Shown: positions 15,689-23,343 of the stretch, piece by piece
Position numbering within the stretch: position 1 is the first letter of the stretch
Layout: every line of letters starts with the position of its first letter
Notes under the pieces: model-generated
Told to the model about the DNA's origin: nothing
The model's database searches: none
The model's input: the letters and a program-made list of their open reading frames with translations, nothing else
Assembly (NCBI GenBank): GCA_044353505.1
Contig: JBILBU010000006.1
Location: 1-64,000 of the forward strand
Reading direction: 5' to 3'
DNA length: 64,000 nt
From: Pollutibacter sp044353505
Lineage (GTDB): Bacteria; Bacteroidota; Bacteroidia; Chitinophagales; Chitinophagaceae
Made by a program: the position numbers and the translations under genes

Positions 15689-15786
15689 TATATGCTCTTT
15701 TTATATTTTCAACACCGGCATGTTTAAATTTAATCGCATAAGTCAATACCTGCTTAAGCAGAAATATTCAAAAAAAAATCATTAAA

Positions 15787-15875
15787 AATGGTAGTGTTTA
15801 TGAAAAACTTTCGACGAAGTAAAAGAGATTGCATTGAGATCAGCCATTCCAAAATCTTTTGGGACTTTCTTTTAA
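15787..15875 (+). pseudogene. Remnant of a fourth LPP20/FlgT-N-like domain
   Basis: In the frame of 15804-15875 the DNA reads KTFDEVKEIALRSAIPKSFG then TFF-stop, directly comparable to KSIDEARTNALRSAIEQAFG and AFI in paralogue 1. A TGA at 15801 replaces the expected glycine codon, and a frameshift lies just upstream (IKNGSV). The fragment is 29 bp before the start of paralogue 3. It shows that another member of the family occupied this place and was lost. Confidence 0.7.
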
Positions 15876-15903
15876 TAATATTAGGTTCGTAATAAATTTA
15901 GAA

Positions 15904-17823
15904 ATGAAATATAGAACATTATTCAAAAAATATTTTACACTTAATTTAATTGCTAATAATATTTTGATTATTCTCCTGACATTAATAATTCTAATGCCTG
16001 TAGATGCGCAAGCGCAAAATTTCCCAAAAAAAATTAAGCAGGCAAATGATCTATTCTTAAACAAAAAATATGATGAAGCCTCTTTTATCTTCAAGTCAAT
16101 AATATCAAGCCAAACAGACGATTTAGTTGCTGCATATTCTAGAGTTTCATCTAGTTTATTTCTTTATCAAATTTATTCTACTCATGATGATATTAATAAA
16201 AGAGACTCAAGTGTCGCCTTAAGTTATTTGAATACAGCTAATAAATTTTGCGAAAAATTAATGATTGATTATCCTGGTAACAATGATCAAACTGATGCAT
16301 TAATCGAATATATAAAACTTGAAAAAGAAAAGCTCTTTCATTCGAATCCTAAGTTATTTAATACAGGGTTTGATAATAGTATTTCAAAACAAGATTTAAA
16401 TTCTCAAGAAAATGCAATAGATAAAACTAAACTTATTTCAACAGATAATCGACACAGTAACAATTTAGTTAATCTAGACTCAAGTGACAGAATTGTAAAT
16501 TTGACTGTAAATGGTTTTGGTAAAAATGTTGATGAGGCTAAAAGAAATGCATTGCGCAATGCTTGTGAGCAGGCATTTGGAGTATTTATTTCTACTAAAA
16601 CTGAAATTAAAAATGACCAAGTTCTTTCTGAAGATATTATTTCTTTTTCTAGCGGTAATATACATGCTTTCAATATTTTACTACAATCACAATTACCAGA
16701 TAGTACTTGGGCATTAACTTTAAGTGTTGATGTATCTCTTAATTCAATGGTAAGTTTTGTAAAATCTAAGGGCGTCGATTCAGAATTTAAAGGTGGGCTG
16801 TTTGCTTTAAATATTAAACAGCAAAATTTAAGAGAGCAAAATGAATCTAGATTAATTTATGATATGATAGGTCTTATTCATGAATATATGCAAAATGCAT
16901 TCGATTATATTATCACATCAAAAGAACCCCGCTCATTAGATAACATTAATAAAAATTGGGAAATCCCTTTGGAAATCACTGCTACTGCAAATAAAAATTC
17001 TGTTTTTTGTGCTAGTTATTTTATTGACATTCTAAAATCTTTATCATTGACTAGTGAGGAAGTTAAATTGTATAAAAATTTAAATAAGTCTGTTTTTTCT
17101 ATCAAAGTCATATATGGTTCAAATAAACACGATTTTTATTTAAGATCCAAAAATTCAGTAAATGCAATTCATACGTTACTATATAACTGGGAATTTTATA
17201 TTCGTCTTTTTAATGTAAGCTCTGGTTTTGATGAATTTTCGGGCATGAATGATTCTTCACGTATAGTTGGAGCTACCAAACATGGTTTTTCTAATATTAA
17301 AGATTTTGGTTCTGATGCCTCATTAAATTTCTTAACACTAAACGAAACTGCAGCAACCTTTTTATTGTTGGATAAAAAAACATTAGATCAGATTGAAAAA
17401 ATTTCAAAATATTCAATTAAGCCAATCGACTTGCTTTCTAGTTTTAAGCATGGAGGTTTCGTTGTATATGAAAAAGATGGTCATGGATTAGTGGCATCTA
17501 TGTTTGATATAAATGATCAAGTTTCATTGTCTGATGCTCAAAAAATAACCCAAGAAGTCTCTTTTGGAGGCTATAAGGATTGGAAAATACCAACTCTCGA
17601 TCAATATAATTTAATCAAGAATAATTTATATAAAAACGGGATTTCTTTTTTTAAAACTAGTTATCAAGGTTCTTTTGACGAGAGGACATATTTCACTTAT
17701 TTGGGATTGCCTGAAAAAAATAGTACATACGGGAATAGATTTAGTTTTATTCTTACCGATTACTTAGGAGAAATTGAAAATCCCAATTCACAGTTTTTCC
17801 TACGTTTAATTAGGGTATATTAA
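15904..17823 (+). CDS. LPP20/FlgT-N-like paralogue 3 with DUF1566-like C-terminus
   Basis: I chose ATG 15904 (639 residues) because it starts the signal peptide (ending MPVDAQAQ); an upstream TTG would run into a pseudogene remnant. Residues 30-120 are TPR-like (LFLNKKYDEASFIFKSI). The shared domain lies at about 195-280 (NGFGKNVDEAKRNALRNACE, AFGVFIST, SSGNIHAF). The middle aligns with paralogue 1. After KYSIKP the protein continues with GGFVVYEKDGHGLVAS, GGYKDWKIPTLDQYNLIK and a terminal FFLRLIRVY, the pattern of DUF1566, as in the lipoprotein at 2281. The C-terminal DNA does not show the NNC-rich VR signature. It is probably exported, and the last gene of its block. Confidence 0.7.
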   Translation: MKYRTLFKKYFTLNLIANNILIILLTLIILMPVDAQAQNFPKKIKQANDLFLNKKYDEASFIFKSIISSQTDDLVAAYSRVSSSLFLYQIYSTHDDINKRDSSVALSYLNTANKFCEKLMIDYPGNNDQTDALIEYIKLEKEKLFHSNPKLFNTGFDNSISKQDLNSQENAIDKTKLISTDNRHSNNLVNLDSSDRIVNLTVNGFGKNVDEAKRNALRNACEQAFGVFISTKTEIKNDQVLSEDIISFSSGNIHAFNILLQSQLPDSTWALTLSVDVSLNSMVSFVKSKGVDSEFKGGLFALNIKQQNLREQNESRLIYDMIGLIHEYMQNAFDYIITSKEPRSLDNINKNWEIPLEITATANKNSVFCASYFIDILKSLSLTSEEVKLYKNLNKSVFSIKVIYGSNKHDFYLRSKNSVNAIHTLLYNWEFYIRLFNVSSGFDEFSGMNDSSRIVGATKHGFSNIKDFGSDASLNFLTLNETAATFLLLDKKTLDQIEKISKYSIKPIDLLSSFKHGGFVVYEKDGHGLVASMFDINDQVSLSDAQKITQEVSFGGYKDWKIPTLDQYNLIKNNLYKNGISFFKTSYQGSFDERTYFTYLGLPEKNSTYGNRFSFILTDYLGEIENPNSQFFLRLIRVY

Positions 17824-17903
17824 TTTATTTGAATCTGGTTTCAACCAATAAGTGCAATTTTTAGAAATAGAAATTAAATACTGTTGCATAAACTTTACTT
17901 ATA

Positions 17904-17929
17904 AATCCCCCACCATTTGGCAGGGGATT
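17904..17929 (+). terminator. Bidirectional terminator between convergent genes
   Basis: AATCCCC (17904-17910) pairs with GGGGATT (17923-17929), followed by ACTTTTTTA on the plus strand. The complement also offers an A/T-rich tail. It lies between the convergent paralogue 3 and the Sak4-like gene. Confidence 0.7.
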
Positions 17930-17935
17930 ACTTTT

Positions 17936-18817
17936 TTACATACGTCCATTAGAATGATTTACAGATTGAGTGAGTGATTTGCGTTCATCTGGTTGACTCA
18001 TCACCAATTCGCGTTTTTTCTGTTCAAATTCAGGCTTTAATGCTCCTTGAAATTGAGGGAACATTTTGTACAGGCTTAGTAGGTGTTCAATCGATTTACA
18101 TTCTCCTATTCGTTCTGTTATGTGTTCTGCTGTAATGTCTGTTCCTGTTTGACACCAATTCAATATCATTTTTCCTGTTTCTGGAGAAATAACAAATTCT
18201 GGTAGGTTAACAAACAAGCCTGTTCTATCCTTACTAGCCCTTGCCATGTGCTTATCATTGATGATTTCAAAAGCTAAGGTCATTTCATATTCGTAACCAT
18301 CTCTTATTTCATCATCCAATCCTGCTTTCTCCACCTTGGTCCTATTGCCCTCTGTTATCATGTTATACCCCTGTTTCTTTCTGTTTGTAGTGATGATGTG
18401 GCAATTGGATTGTAAAATCTTATTTAGCCACTTTTGATACAAAGGGGTTGCTTTAGCCCAATCTTGATACCTGCCTCCAAGAGCATTCTGATATTCAAGA
18501 ATACCTCCTGTTCCCTTCCAAATGTGTGTTATGCTATCGATGATGATAAGTTCCATCCCAGCCTTTTCACAGGCTGTAATAGCCTCTATGTATCTATCAG
18601 GGCTATATGGTGCATCGAGTCTTAGTGTCTTAAATGGACCAAGATGAGAATACAGAGAAGCTGAATCATTTTCTGTATCAATAACAGCTATTTTCTCCCA
18701 ATCTCCTGTTATACCATATGCTAGGAGAAGAGCGCTGTACGTTTTACCAAATCCTGAGGGTGAAGCTATGTTCATTTTTATTTTCACCTTCTTACGTGAA
18801 GCTGTTTGTAATTGCAT
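17936..18817 (-). CDS. Sak4/RecA-like AAA_24 ATPase
   Basis: From ATG 18817 the protein has 293 residues. Walker A is ASPSGFGKT (residues 18-26) and Walker B is ELIIIDSITHIW (near 90-100). A further conserved part is HIITTNRKKQGY, followed by DDEIRDGYEYEMTLAFEI. This is the AAA_24 group of phage RecA-like ATPases (Sak4-like), which assist single-strand annealing or recombination with a single-strand binding protein. It is the last gene of a leftward group with RadC and a small unknown protein. It may support recombination-dependent replication of the element. An upstream in-frame ATG at 18892 is less likely, as it overlaps the terminator at 18836-18864. Confidence 0.8.
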   Translation of the reverse strand: MQLQTASRKKVKIKMNIASPSGFGKTYSALLLAYGITGDWEKIAVIDTENDSASLYSHLGPFKTLRLDAPYSPDRYIEAITACEKAGMELIIIDSITHIWKGTGGILEYQNALGGRYQDWAKATPLYQKWLNKILQSNCHIITTNRKKQGYNMITEGNRTKVEKAGLDDEIRDGYEYEMTLAFEIINDKHMARASKDRTGLFVNLPEFVISPETGKMILNWCQTGTDITAEHITERIGECKSIEHLLSLYKMFPQFQGALKPEFEQKKRELVMSQPDERKSLTQSVNHSNGRM

Positions 18818-18835
18818 AAAATGTGTTTTTTGATT

Positions 18836-18864
18836 AAATAAAAAATGGCAGCCAATGCTGCCAT
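18836..18864 (-). terminator. Rho-independent terminator (minus)
   Basis: ATGGCAGC (18845-18852) and GCTGCCAT (18857-18864) form an 8-bp perfect stem with a CAAT loop. On the minus strand it is followed by TTTTTTATTTAATC. It lies 30 bp after the stop codon of the exported protein gene at 18894-19271. Confidence 0.85.
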
Positions 18865-18893
18865 AATGAGGAAATAATAAATGGGGGCTCAAA

Positions 18894-19271
18894 TCAGTTG
18901 GTTGTTGGAGGTTCAGAGAGGGTTATAAATTGTTCAACTTTGGAATTATCAAAAGAATTATAACCCGTCCAAATCACCATTTTCTTGGAGAATACAAAAC
19001 TGAATTGGTGTTTATCACTCACCCCAATTGTTCCTTCACACTTATATGTAGAAGAAACATCATTTTCATCTTTTGAAAGAATTTTTAGGGTGTATTCAGA
19101 TTTTTTCTCTTTATAAGTAGAAACCATTGTTAAAGTACTATCAGTAATGGTGAAGATCCCCTCTACTTTAACCTTTATAATTTGGGTTCCAATCTTGTTA
19201 AAATGATAAACTTTCTGTGAAAAAACGGATGAAGTAATTAGGGATAATAAAAATACTAAAATACATTTCAT
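18894..19271 (-). CDS. Hypothetical exported protein, 125 aa
   Basis: The protein has a typical signal peptide (MKCILVFLLSLITSSVFSQ) and a mature part of about 106 residues with alternating strands (IIKVKVEGIFTITDSTLTMV, FSFVFSKKMVIWTGY). I do not recognise the family; it could be a small beta-sandwich. It is closed by its own terminator and separated from radC by about 195 bp without a gene. Confidence 0.6.
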   Translation of the reverse strand: MKCILVFLLSLITSSVFSQKVYHFNKIGTQIIKVKVEGIFTITDSTLTMVSTYKEKKSEYTLKILSKDENDVSSTYKCEGTIGVSDKHQFSFVFSKKMVIWTGYNSFDNSKVEQFITLSEPPTTN

Positions 19272-19467
19272 AGATTATATTTTTAAGTAAAGATTGAGTG
19301 TTTGTAATTTACATCAACTCATCAAAACTCTGATAAATATTCTTAATCTCCTCTTCTTTAATTCCCAAATATCTGCTCTTAATTGTGTTTAAAGTATGAT
19401 TCAAAATTGAAGAAAGTTTATTAAATGCTCATCAGAATAGGAGTAATTATTGGAATGAATAATTAGA

Positions 19468-19920
19468 TCAAATCAGCCCATCATCAGCAAAGCTGTAAAA
19501 GGTTCCTTCTGGAGAAAGAATGATGTGGTCCAGGAGTGTAATGTCCATGAGCTTACACACCTCTTTTATCTTGTTTGTTATGTCCCTATCAGCATTAGAA
19601 GGCAATAGGTTTCCTGATGGATGATTGTGGCTTAATATGATGCCACAAGCCATTGATTTTAATGCTACACCCATAATGATTCTTATGTCTGCTATGGTGC
19701 CTGTAATACCTCCTGTAAAAGCATGATAGGCTCCTATAACACTGTTAGCCCTGTTCAAATAAAGAATTATGAATTGCTCCTGTAAAGCAACTGTTTCTTC
19801 ATCATAAAGCTGTCTGAGATATTCATAGGCTATTTGGGAAGATGTTATTTTGGGTCCAGCTTGTTTTGTTGGTTTATAGCTCACCTTAATTTCAGCGATG
19901 TTACATGTTGAAGCTTTCAT
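19468..19920 (-). CDS. RadC-type JAB domain protein
   Basis: The 150-residue protein covers the MPN+/JAB domain of RadC and lacks the N-terminal helix-hairpin-helix domain of chromosomal RadC, as is usual for mobile-element versions. Metal ligands are visible in LSHNHPSG (H98, H100) and the aspartate of SNADRDI; E48 is a candidate catalytic glutamate. RadC-like proteins are common in integrative elements of Bacteroidota; their role is unclear, despite the historical DNA repair name. It is in line with the small gene at 20114 but separated from it by a hairpin. Confidence 0.92.
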   Translation of the reverse strand: MKASTCNIAEIKVSYKPTKQAGPKITSSQIAYEYLRQLYDEETVALQEQFIILYLNRANSVIGAYHAFTGGITGTIADIRIIMGVALKSMACGIILSHNHPSGNLLPSNADRDITNKIKEVCKLMDITLLDHIILSPEGTFYSFADDGLI

Positions 19921-19943
19921 TGTTCTGTGTATATAGAATTAAT

Positions 19944-19977
19944 AAAAAAGGGGACCAGCATTTTACTACTGATCCCC
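19944..19977 (-). terminator. Terminator upstream of radC (minus)
   Basis: GGGGACCAG (19950-19958) pairs with CTGATCCCC (19969-19977) with one mismatch, and the minus strand then has six T (19944-19949). It ends or attenuates the transcript from the gene at 20114-20461 before radC. Confidence 0.7.
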
Positions 19978-20113
19978 AGGAATCCATCACCACAAGGGTC
20001 TTCTTGTCTCACAGTCTTATGCGTGGTATTAATGGAATGTTTCCTTGTGTTAATGGTGTTCCATACTGCTGTTGTTTGACAAGAATTGTTGCCCTGTGGT
20101 TTAGTTTCTCCGT

Positions 20114-20461
20114 TTAAGCCATAGAAAGCTCCTGCACTTGTGTGTGACCAACAAGATCTTGTGAATCTTTTGGTCTGTAAGCGAATGAGTGTTGCAACTT
20201 CATCACTTCCCCAGTGCGTTGATTGACAAAATCATAAGGAGCAACAATCACCTTAACGATTTCACCTTCAATCTTCTGCCCAATGAGCATTTTAGCAACG
20301 TCCATTGTTCCTGTGAAGGGAATTGTACACCTTCTAACAGTAGCGTAATACCTCTGACTTGCCTGAGAGAGCACAAGCTCTGCTCCTCCTGAAATTTCTA
20401 ACACAGGAAACGTTGTTCCATCTTTCTTTACCCTCTCAAGGGCATTCGTGATTTGTACCAT
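20114..20461 (-). CDS. Conserved hypothetical protein of mobile elements
   Basis: The 115-residue protein is soluble and probably beta-rich (FPVLEISGGAELVLSQ, YYATVRRCTIPFTGTMDVAKML, GEIVKVIVAPYDFVNQRTGE). I have no family name for it. Its place at the head of a leftward group with RadC and a Sak4-like ATPase suggests a nucleic-acid-binding role, perhaps as a partner for the ATPase, but this is only inferred from context. It has a long structured leader upstream. Confidence 0.6.
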   Translation of the reverse strand: MVQITNALERVKKDGTTFPVLEISGGAELVLSQASQRYYATVRRCTIPFTGTMDVAKMLIGQKIEGEIVKVIVAPYDFVNQRTGEVMKLQHSFAYRPKDSQDLVGHTQVQELSMA

Positions 20462-20965
20462 TTTTAATGTGGTTTAAGTGGTTATTAAATAATGAGCTTC
20501 CTAACATCTGGGCCCAGGGGATATGTTGGTAGTCTCCAACTGTTGTAGGGGTATGAAAAGGGAGTCAACTCCTCTCACATGCACATGAAAGTCTAACTAA
20601 AAAAGTTATTCTTGTGAAGCAATGATGGGGGTGCTAATTAAACTGATTAAAGTGAAGGGGGAGGCTTTTAAAAGAGGATGGGCTATGGAAATTTTAAACT
20701 TTAGCTATATATATAGCTTATGACTTCATATACTCCGTCTAGAGATTGTTCAATGTATAAATCAGGAATGTGCATATAGACCTCTCTCGTATTAATTTGG
20801 AATATGTCAAATCAGTCAAATATGTCATTGTATATATTCAAAGATTTCTGAATACGGCAAACAAAAAAGGTAAGTTTCTATATATACGTTAATGTTGAAT
20901 GGGCTTTCTAAAAGGCAAATCACCTTTCCTATGTTGTCTGATTATTGCCATTATATTCAGAAAAA
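20462..20965 (-). promoter_or_regulatory. 500-bp leader/promoter region of the leftward operon
   Basis: No gene is supportable here. It contains short inverted repeats (GTTGG/CCAAC near 20530-20545, GGAGT/ACTCC near 20569-20581), a perfect 16-bp palindrome at 20703-20718 and two AATATGTCA units 18 bp apart (20801-20809, 20819-20827). It probably holds the promoter of the leftward genes and perhaps an operator or origin. Confidence 0.4.
20703..20718. promoter_or_regulatory. 16-bp perfect palindrome, candidate operator
   Basis: AGCTATATATATAGCT is self-complementary and lies about 240 bp upstream of the leftward operon's first gene, within a region without genes. A homodimeric repressor site is one reading; a chance AT-rich palindrome is another. 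Confidence 0.35.
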
Positions 20966-20985
20966 GTATGCAAATTGTATGCAAA
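20966..20985 (+). repeat. Candidate arm-type site (right, element 2)
   Basis: GTATGCAAATTGTATGCAAA is identical to 3687-3706 and lies 68 bp from the tRNA 3' end. Two exact 20-base copies, one inside each end of the element, are unlikely by chance. Confidence 0.65.
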
Positions 20986-21023
20986 AAAAAAGGGTTTACG
21001 AAGTTTTACCTTCATAAACCCTT
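20983..21023 (-). terminator. tRNA terminator
   Basis: AAGGGTTTA-GAAG (20990-21003) pairs with CTTC-TAAACCCTT (21010-21023), each arm with one unpaired base. The minus strand continues with eight or nine T. It lies 10 bp beyond the tRNA 3' end. Confidence 0.9.
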
Positions 21024-21080
21024 GATTTTCAAGTGGGCCCACCTGGACTTGAACCAGGGACCCTCTGATTATGAGTCAGA
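21022..21080 (-). repeat. attR: 59-bp repeat within the intact tRNA(CAT)
   Basis: This is the right-hand copy of the direct repeat at 3495-3553. It covers the tRNA 3' end through the anticodon stem-loop plus 12 bases outside. The tRNA stays intact at this junction, so integration did not destroy its function. Confidence 0.9.
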
Positions 21081-21107
21081 TGCTCTAACCAACTGAGCTA
21101 TAGGCCC
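21034..21107 (-). tRNA. tRNA with CAT anticodon (Met or Ile2)
   Basis: Read on the minus strand this is a complete 74-nt cloverleaf without encoded CCA. The acceptor stem is GGGCCTA/TGGGCCC, the D arm GCTC...GAGC, the anticodon stem TCTGA/TCAGA with loop CTCATAA (anticodon CAT), and the T arm CCTGG-TTCAAGT-CCAGG. CAT may be elongator Met or lysidine-modified Ile2; I cannot decide from sequence alone. The GGTTCAAGTCC T arm and lack of an initiator-type acceptor mismatch rule out initiator Met. It is the integration target of at least one element. Confidence 0.93.
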
Positions 21108-21312
21108 TAAGAACGTTGCTGTTCTAATAGGACAGCAAAAATAGTGAAATATCTAATTTTAATGCAATTTGATTCGACTATTAGAGATCTTTCATGCATT
21201 GAGAGACTTTCCTTGATGTTTTCATGAAAAACATAAGCAATCAGCCCAGATAAATAAATTATGATTCCCATCAACAGGATAGTCATGCGAGGGAAAAATC
21301 AGTTCTAAGCTG

Positions 21313-21320
21313 TACTTTTG
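21313..21320 (+). promoter_or_regulatory. Candidate -7 element (TACTTTTG)
   Basis: It matches TAnnTTTG and lies 63 bp before the outer-membrane protein gene. No convincing -33 element is seen. Confidence 0.35.
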
Positions 21321-21382
21321 CAGTCCATCCTTAACCTTTCATTAACCCGGATGAGGATATATTTGAAATTATAATAAAGAAT

Positions 21383-22126
21383 ATGAAGAAGTTACTAGCA
21401 ATATTGATCTTGATAGCGAGCATTTCTGCTAACGCACAGAAAAAAAACAACCCTTCTAAAGTAAAGGAGCCATCCTCCAAAATAAAGCCAGACTATACCA
21501 AAATTAACCTGTCTCAACGGGCATCAGATCATCTGATGTTTCAGTTTGGAGTTGCCAATTGGAGTAATGCTGATGCCATCAATTTAAAAAGCTTCAACAG
21601 AACCTTCAATACCTATTTCTTATTCGACTTTCCCTTTAAATCTAACCCCAAATTCAGCGCTGCATTAGGGCCTGGCATAGGAACAGACAATGTTTATTTT
21701 GAAAAAACTGCGATTGATCTGAATGCTCCAACAGGTGGAGTTACGTTTACTGCAGACAATGTAACCAAATACAAAAAGATCAAGCTGGGAACTGGCTATC
21801 TGGAAGCTCCTATAGAATTTCGCTATTCGACCAACCCTGAAAATATGAACAAGGGTTGGAAATTTGCAGTTGGTGCAAAAATTGGACTGCTTGTAGATGC
21901 AACAGTAAAAACTGAAATTAACGCGTCTAGTGTAAATGAAGGTGGGTACGTGATGAAAATAAAAGACAAAAGATTTTTTAACACTACCCGGGTTGCGGGT
22001 ATTGCCAGAGCTGGAATGGGCAATCTCAGTGTTTTTGCTAGCTATACCCTGACCGGCTTTTTCAAAGAAGGTTTCGGTCCTACTGTGAAGCCTTTTTCAA
22101 TCGGTCTTACATTAAGTGGTTTGTAA
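21383..22126 (+). CDS. Outer-membrane beta-barrel protein
   Basis: A 247-residue protein with signal peptide MKKLLAILILIASISANAQ, a Lys/Pro-rich linker, and then alternating amphipathic strands with a C-terminal strand ending in leucine (FSIGLTLSGL), as in OMP_b-brl_2/PorT-like proteins of Bacteroidota. The predicted size fits an eight-stranded barrel. Exact ligand or role is unknown. It is the first chromosomal gene beyond the tRNA, 11 bp before hflX, and may be cotranscribed with it. Confidence 0.75.
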   Translation: MKKLLAILILIASISANAQKKNNPSKVKEPSSKIKPDYTKINLSQRASDHLMFQFGVANWSNADAINLKSFNRTFNTYFLFDFPFKSNPKFSAALGPGIGTDNVYFEKTAIDLNAPTGGVTFTADNVTKYKKIKLGTGYLEAPIEFRYSTNPENMNKGWKFAVGAKIGLLVDATVKTEINASSVNEGGYVMKIKDKRFFNTTRVAGIARAGMGNLSVFASYTLTGFFKEGFGPTVKPFSIGLTLSGL

Positions 22127-22137
22127 TTTAATATAGT

Positions 22138-23343
22138 TTGCTAGATAAATCTGCCTTATTTAAAACTTCTGAAAATGCAATCCTTGTTGGGGTTATCCAT
22201 AAAGATCAAACCGAACAACAAGTAAGAGAATACCTCGCAGAGCTTGCATTTCTTGCATCAACTGCTGGGGCGGTGACTGACAAAATATTTACACAACGGT
22301 TGCAACATCCCGATAGCAAAACATATATCGGAAAAGGAAAACTGGAAGAGATAAAACAATATGCTTTAAACAAAGACATCAGCGTTTTGATATTTGATGA
22401 TGAGCTCAGTGGCGCTCAGGTTGGCAATATTGAAAAGGTTGTCAATATAAAAACAATCGATCGCAGTGATCTTATCCTCGACATTTTTGCACGCAGGGCA
22501 AAAACAGCACAAGCAAAAGCACAGGTGGAGCTGGCACAATATCAGTACATTTTACCAAGACTAAGGGGGATGTGGAAACACTTGGAAAGACTTGGTGGAG
22601 GTATTGGAACACGTGGACCTGGAGAATCAGAAATTGAAACAGATCGACGAATTGTTCGCGAAAAGATCTCCTTGCTGAGAAAAAGACTTCTGGAAATAGA
22701 GAAACAGGCATTCACCCAAAGAAAAGAAAGGGGAGAATTCATTCGGGTAGCACTAGTAGGATACACCAACGTTGGTAAATCAACGTTGATGAACCTCTTG
22801 AGTAAAAGTGATGTGCTTGCAGAAAATAAACTTTTTGCCACACTAGATACCACCACCAGAAAAATTGTTTTTGAAAACACGCCTTTTCTGTTGAGTGATA
22901 CTGTTGGTTTTATTAGAAAACTCCCACATCATCTGATCGAGAGTTTCAAAAGCACGTTAGAAGAAGTTAAGGAAAGTGATATCCTCATTCATGTGGTAGA
23001 CATCTCCCATCCTCAATACGAAGACCAGATGAAGGTCGTAAACAATACCCTGGCTGAATTGGGATGTTCCGATAAACCTGTGATTACGGTATTTAACAAG
23101 ATGGATCTTTACGAAGAGCAAACCTATGATGAATGGCTCGATCCAGAAGTGCGCGCATCCTTATTGATTGAGTTAAAGAAACGCTGGGAAAATGAAACAA
23201 CAGGAAACTGCGTATTTGTTTCAGCAACCCAAAGACGAGAAATTGATCAACTGAGGATTACAATCCTTAACTATGTTCGAGAGATGTACACAAAAAGATA
23301 TCCGTACAAAACAGGTTTTCAGGCAATAGATTATGGCAACTAG
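22138..23343 (+). CDS. hflX: Ribosome-associated GTPase HflX
   Basis: HflX binds the large ribosomal subunit and splits or rescues stalled ribosomes. The 401-residue protein has the HflX N-terminal domain (about 1-190; with HPDSKTYIGKGKLEEIK and the glycine-rich LGGGIGTRGPGESEIETDRR) followed by the G domain: G1 GYTNVGKST (about 208), G3 DTVGF (about 254), G4 NKMD (about 320). The start is TTG 22138; no ATG is nearer in frame with the conserved N-terminus. It overlaps the Rieske gene by 11 bp, which implies translational coupling. Length is normal for the family. Confidence 0.95.
   Translation: MLDKSALFKTSENAILVGVIHKDQTEQQVREYLAELAFLASTAGAVTDKIFTQRLQHPDSKTYIGKGKLEEIKQYALNKDISVLIFDDELSGAQVGNIEKVVNIKTIDRSDLILDIFARRAKTAQAKAQVELAQYQYILPRLRGMWKHLERLGGGIGTRGPGESEIETDRRIVREKISLLRKRLLEIEKQAFTQRKERGEFIRVALVGYTNVGKSTLMNLLSKSDVLAENKLFATLDTTTRKIVFENTPFLLSDTVGFIRKLPHHLIESFKSTLEEVKESDILIHVVDISHPQYEDQMKVVNNTLAELGCSDKPVITVFNKMDLYEEQTYDEWLDPEVRASLLIELKKRWENETTGNCVFVSATQRREIDQLRITILNYVREMYTKRYPYKTGFQAIDYGN

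Larger units (their letters stand above)
3495..21080. mobile_element. 17.6-kb integrative element in tRNA(CAT) (element 2)
   Basis: The element is bounded by 59-bp direct repeats of the tRNA 3' part, with the intact tRNA on the right. It carries a tyrosine recombinase near the left end, an Xis-like protein, DUF3987 and DUF5131 proteins, a secreted-protein block (9132-17823) and a leftward recombination operon (Sak4-like ATPase, RadC/JAB). Identical 20-bp sequences with two GTATGCAAA units sit inside each end. No relaxase, VirB4, coupling protein or phage structural gene is visible. It is therefore a genomic island, satellite or mobilizable element rather than a self-transmissible ICE or complete prophage. 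Confidence 0.85.

Noticed and set aside
3495..21080. Complete prophage or self-transmissible ICE
   Set aside because: No capsid, terminase, tail, relaxase, coupling or type IV secretion genes are visible.
20899..21096. Short open frame running into the tRNA
   Set aside because: It overlaps the arm repeat, terminator and tRNA antisense and has no support as a gene.
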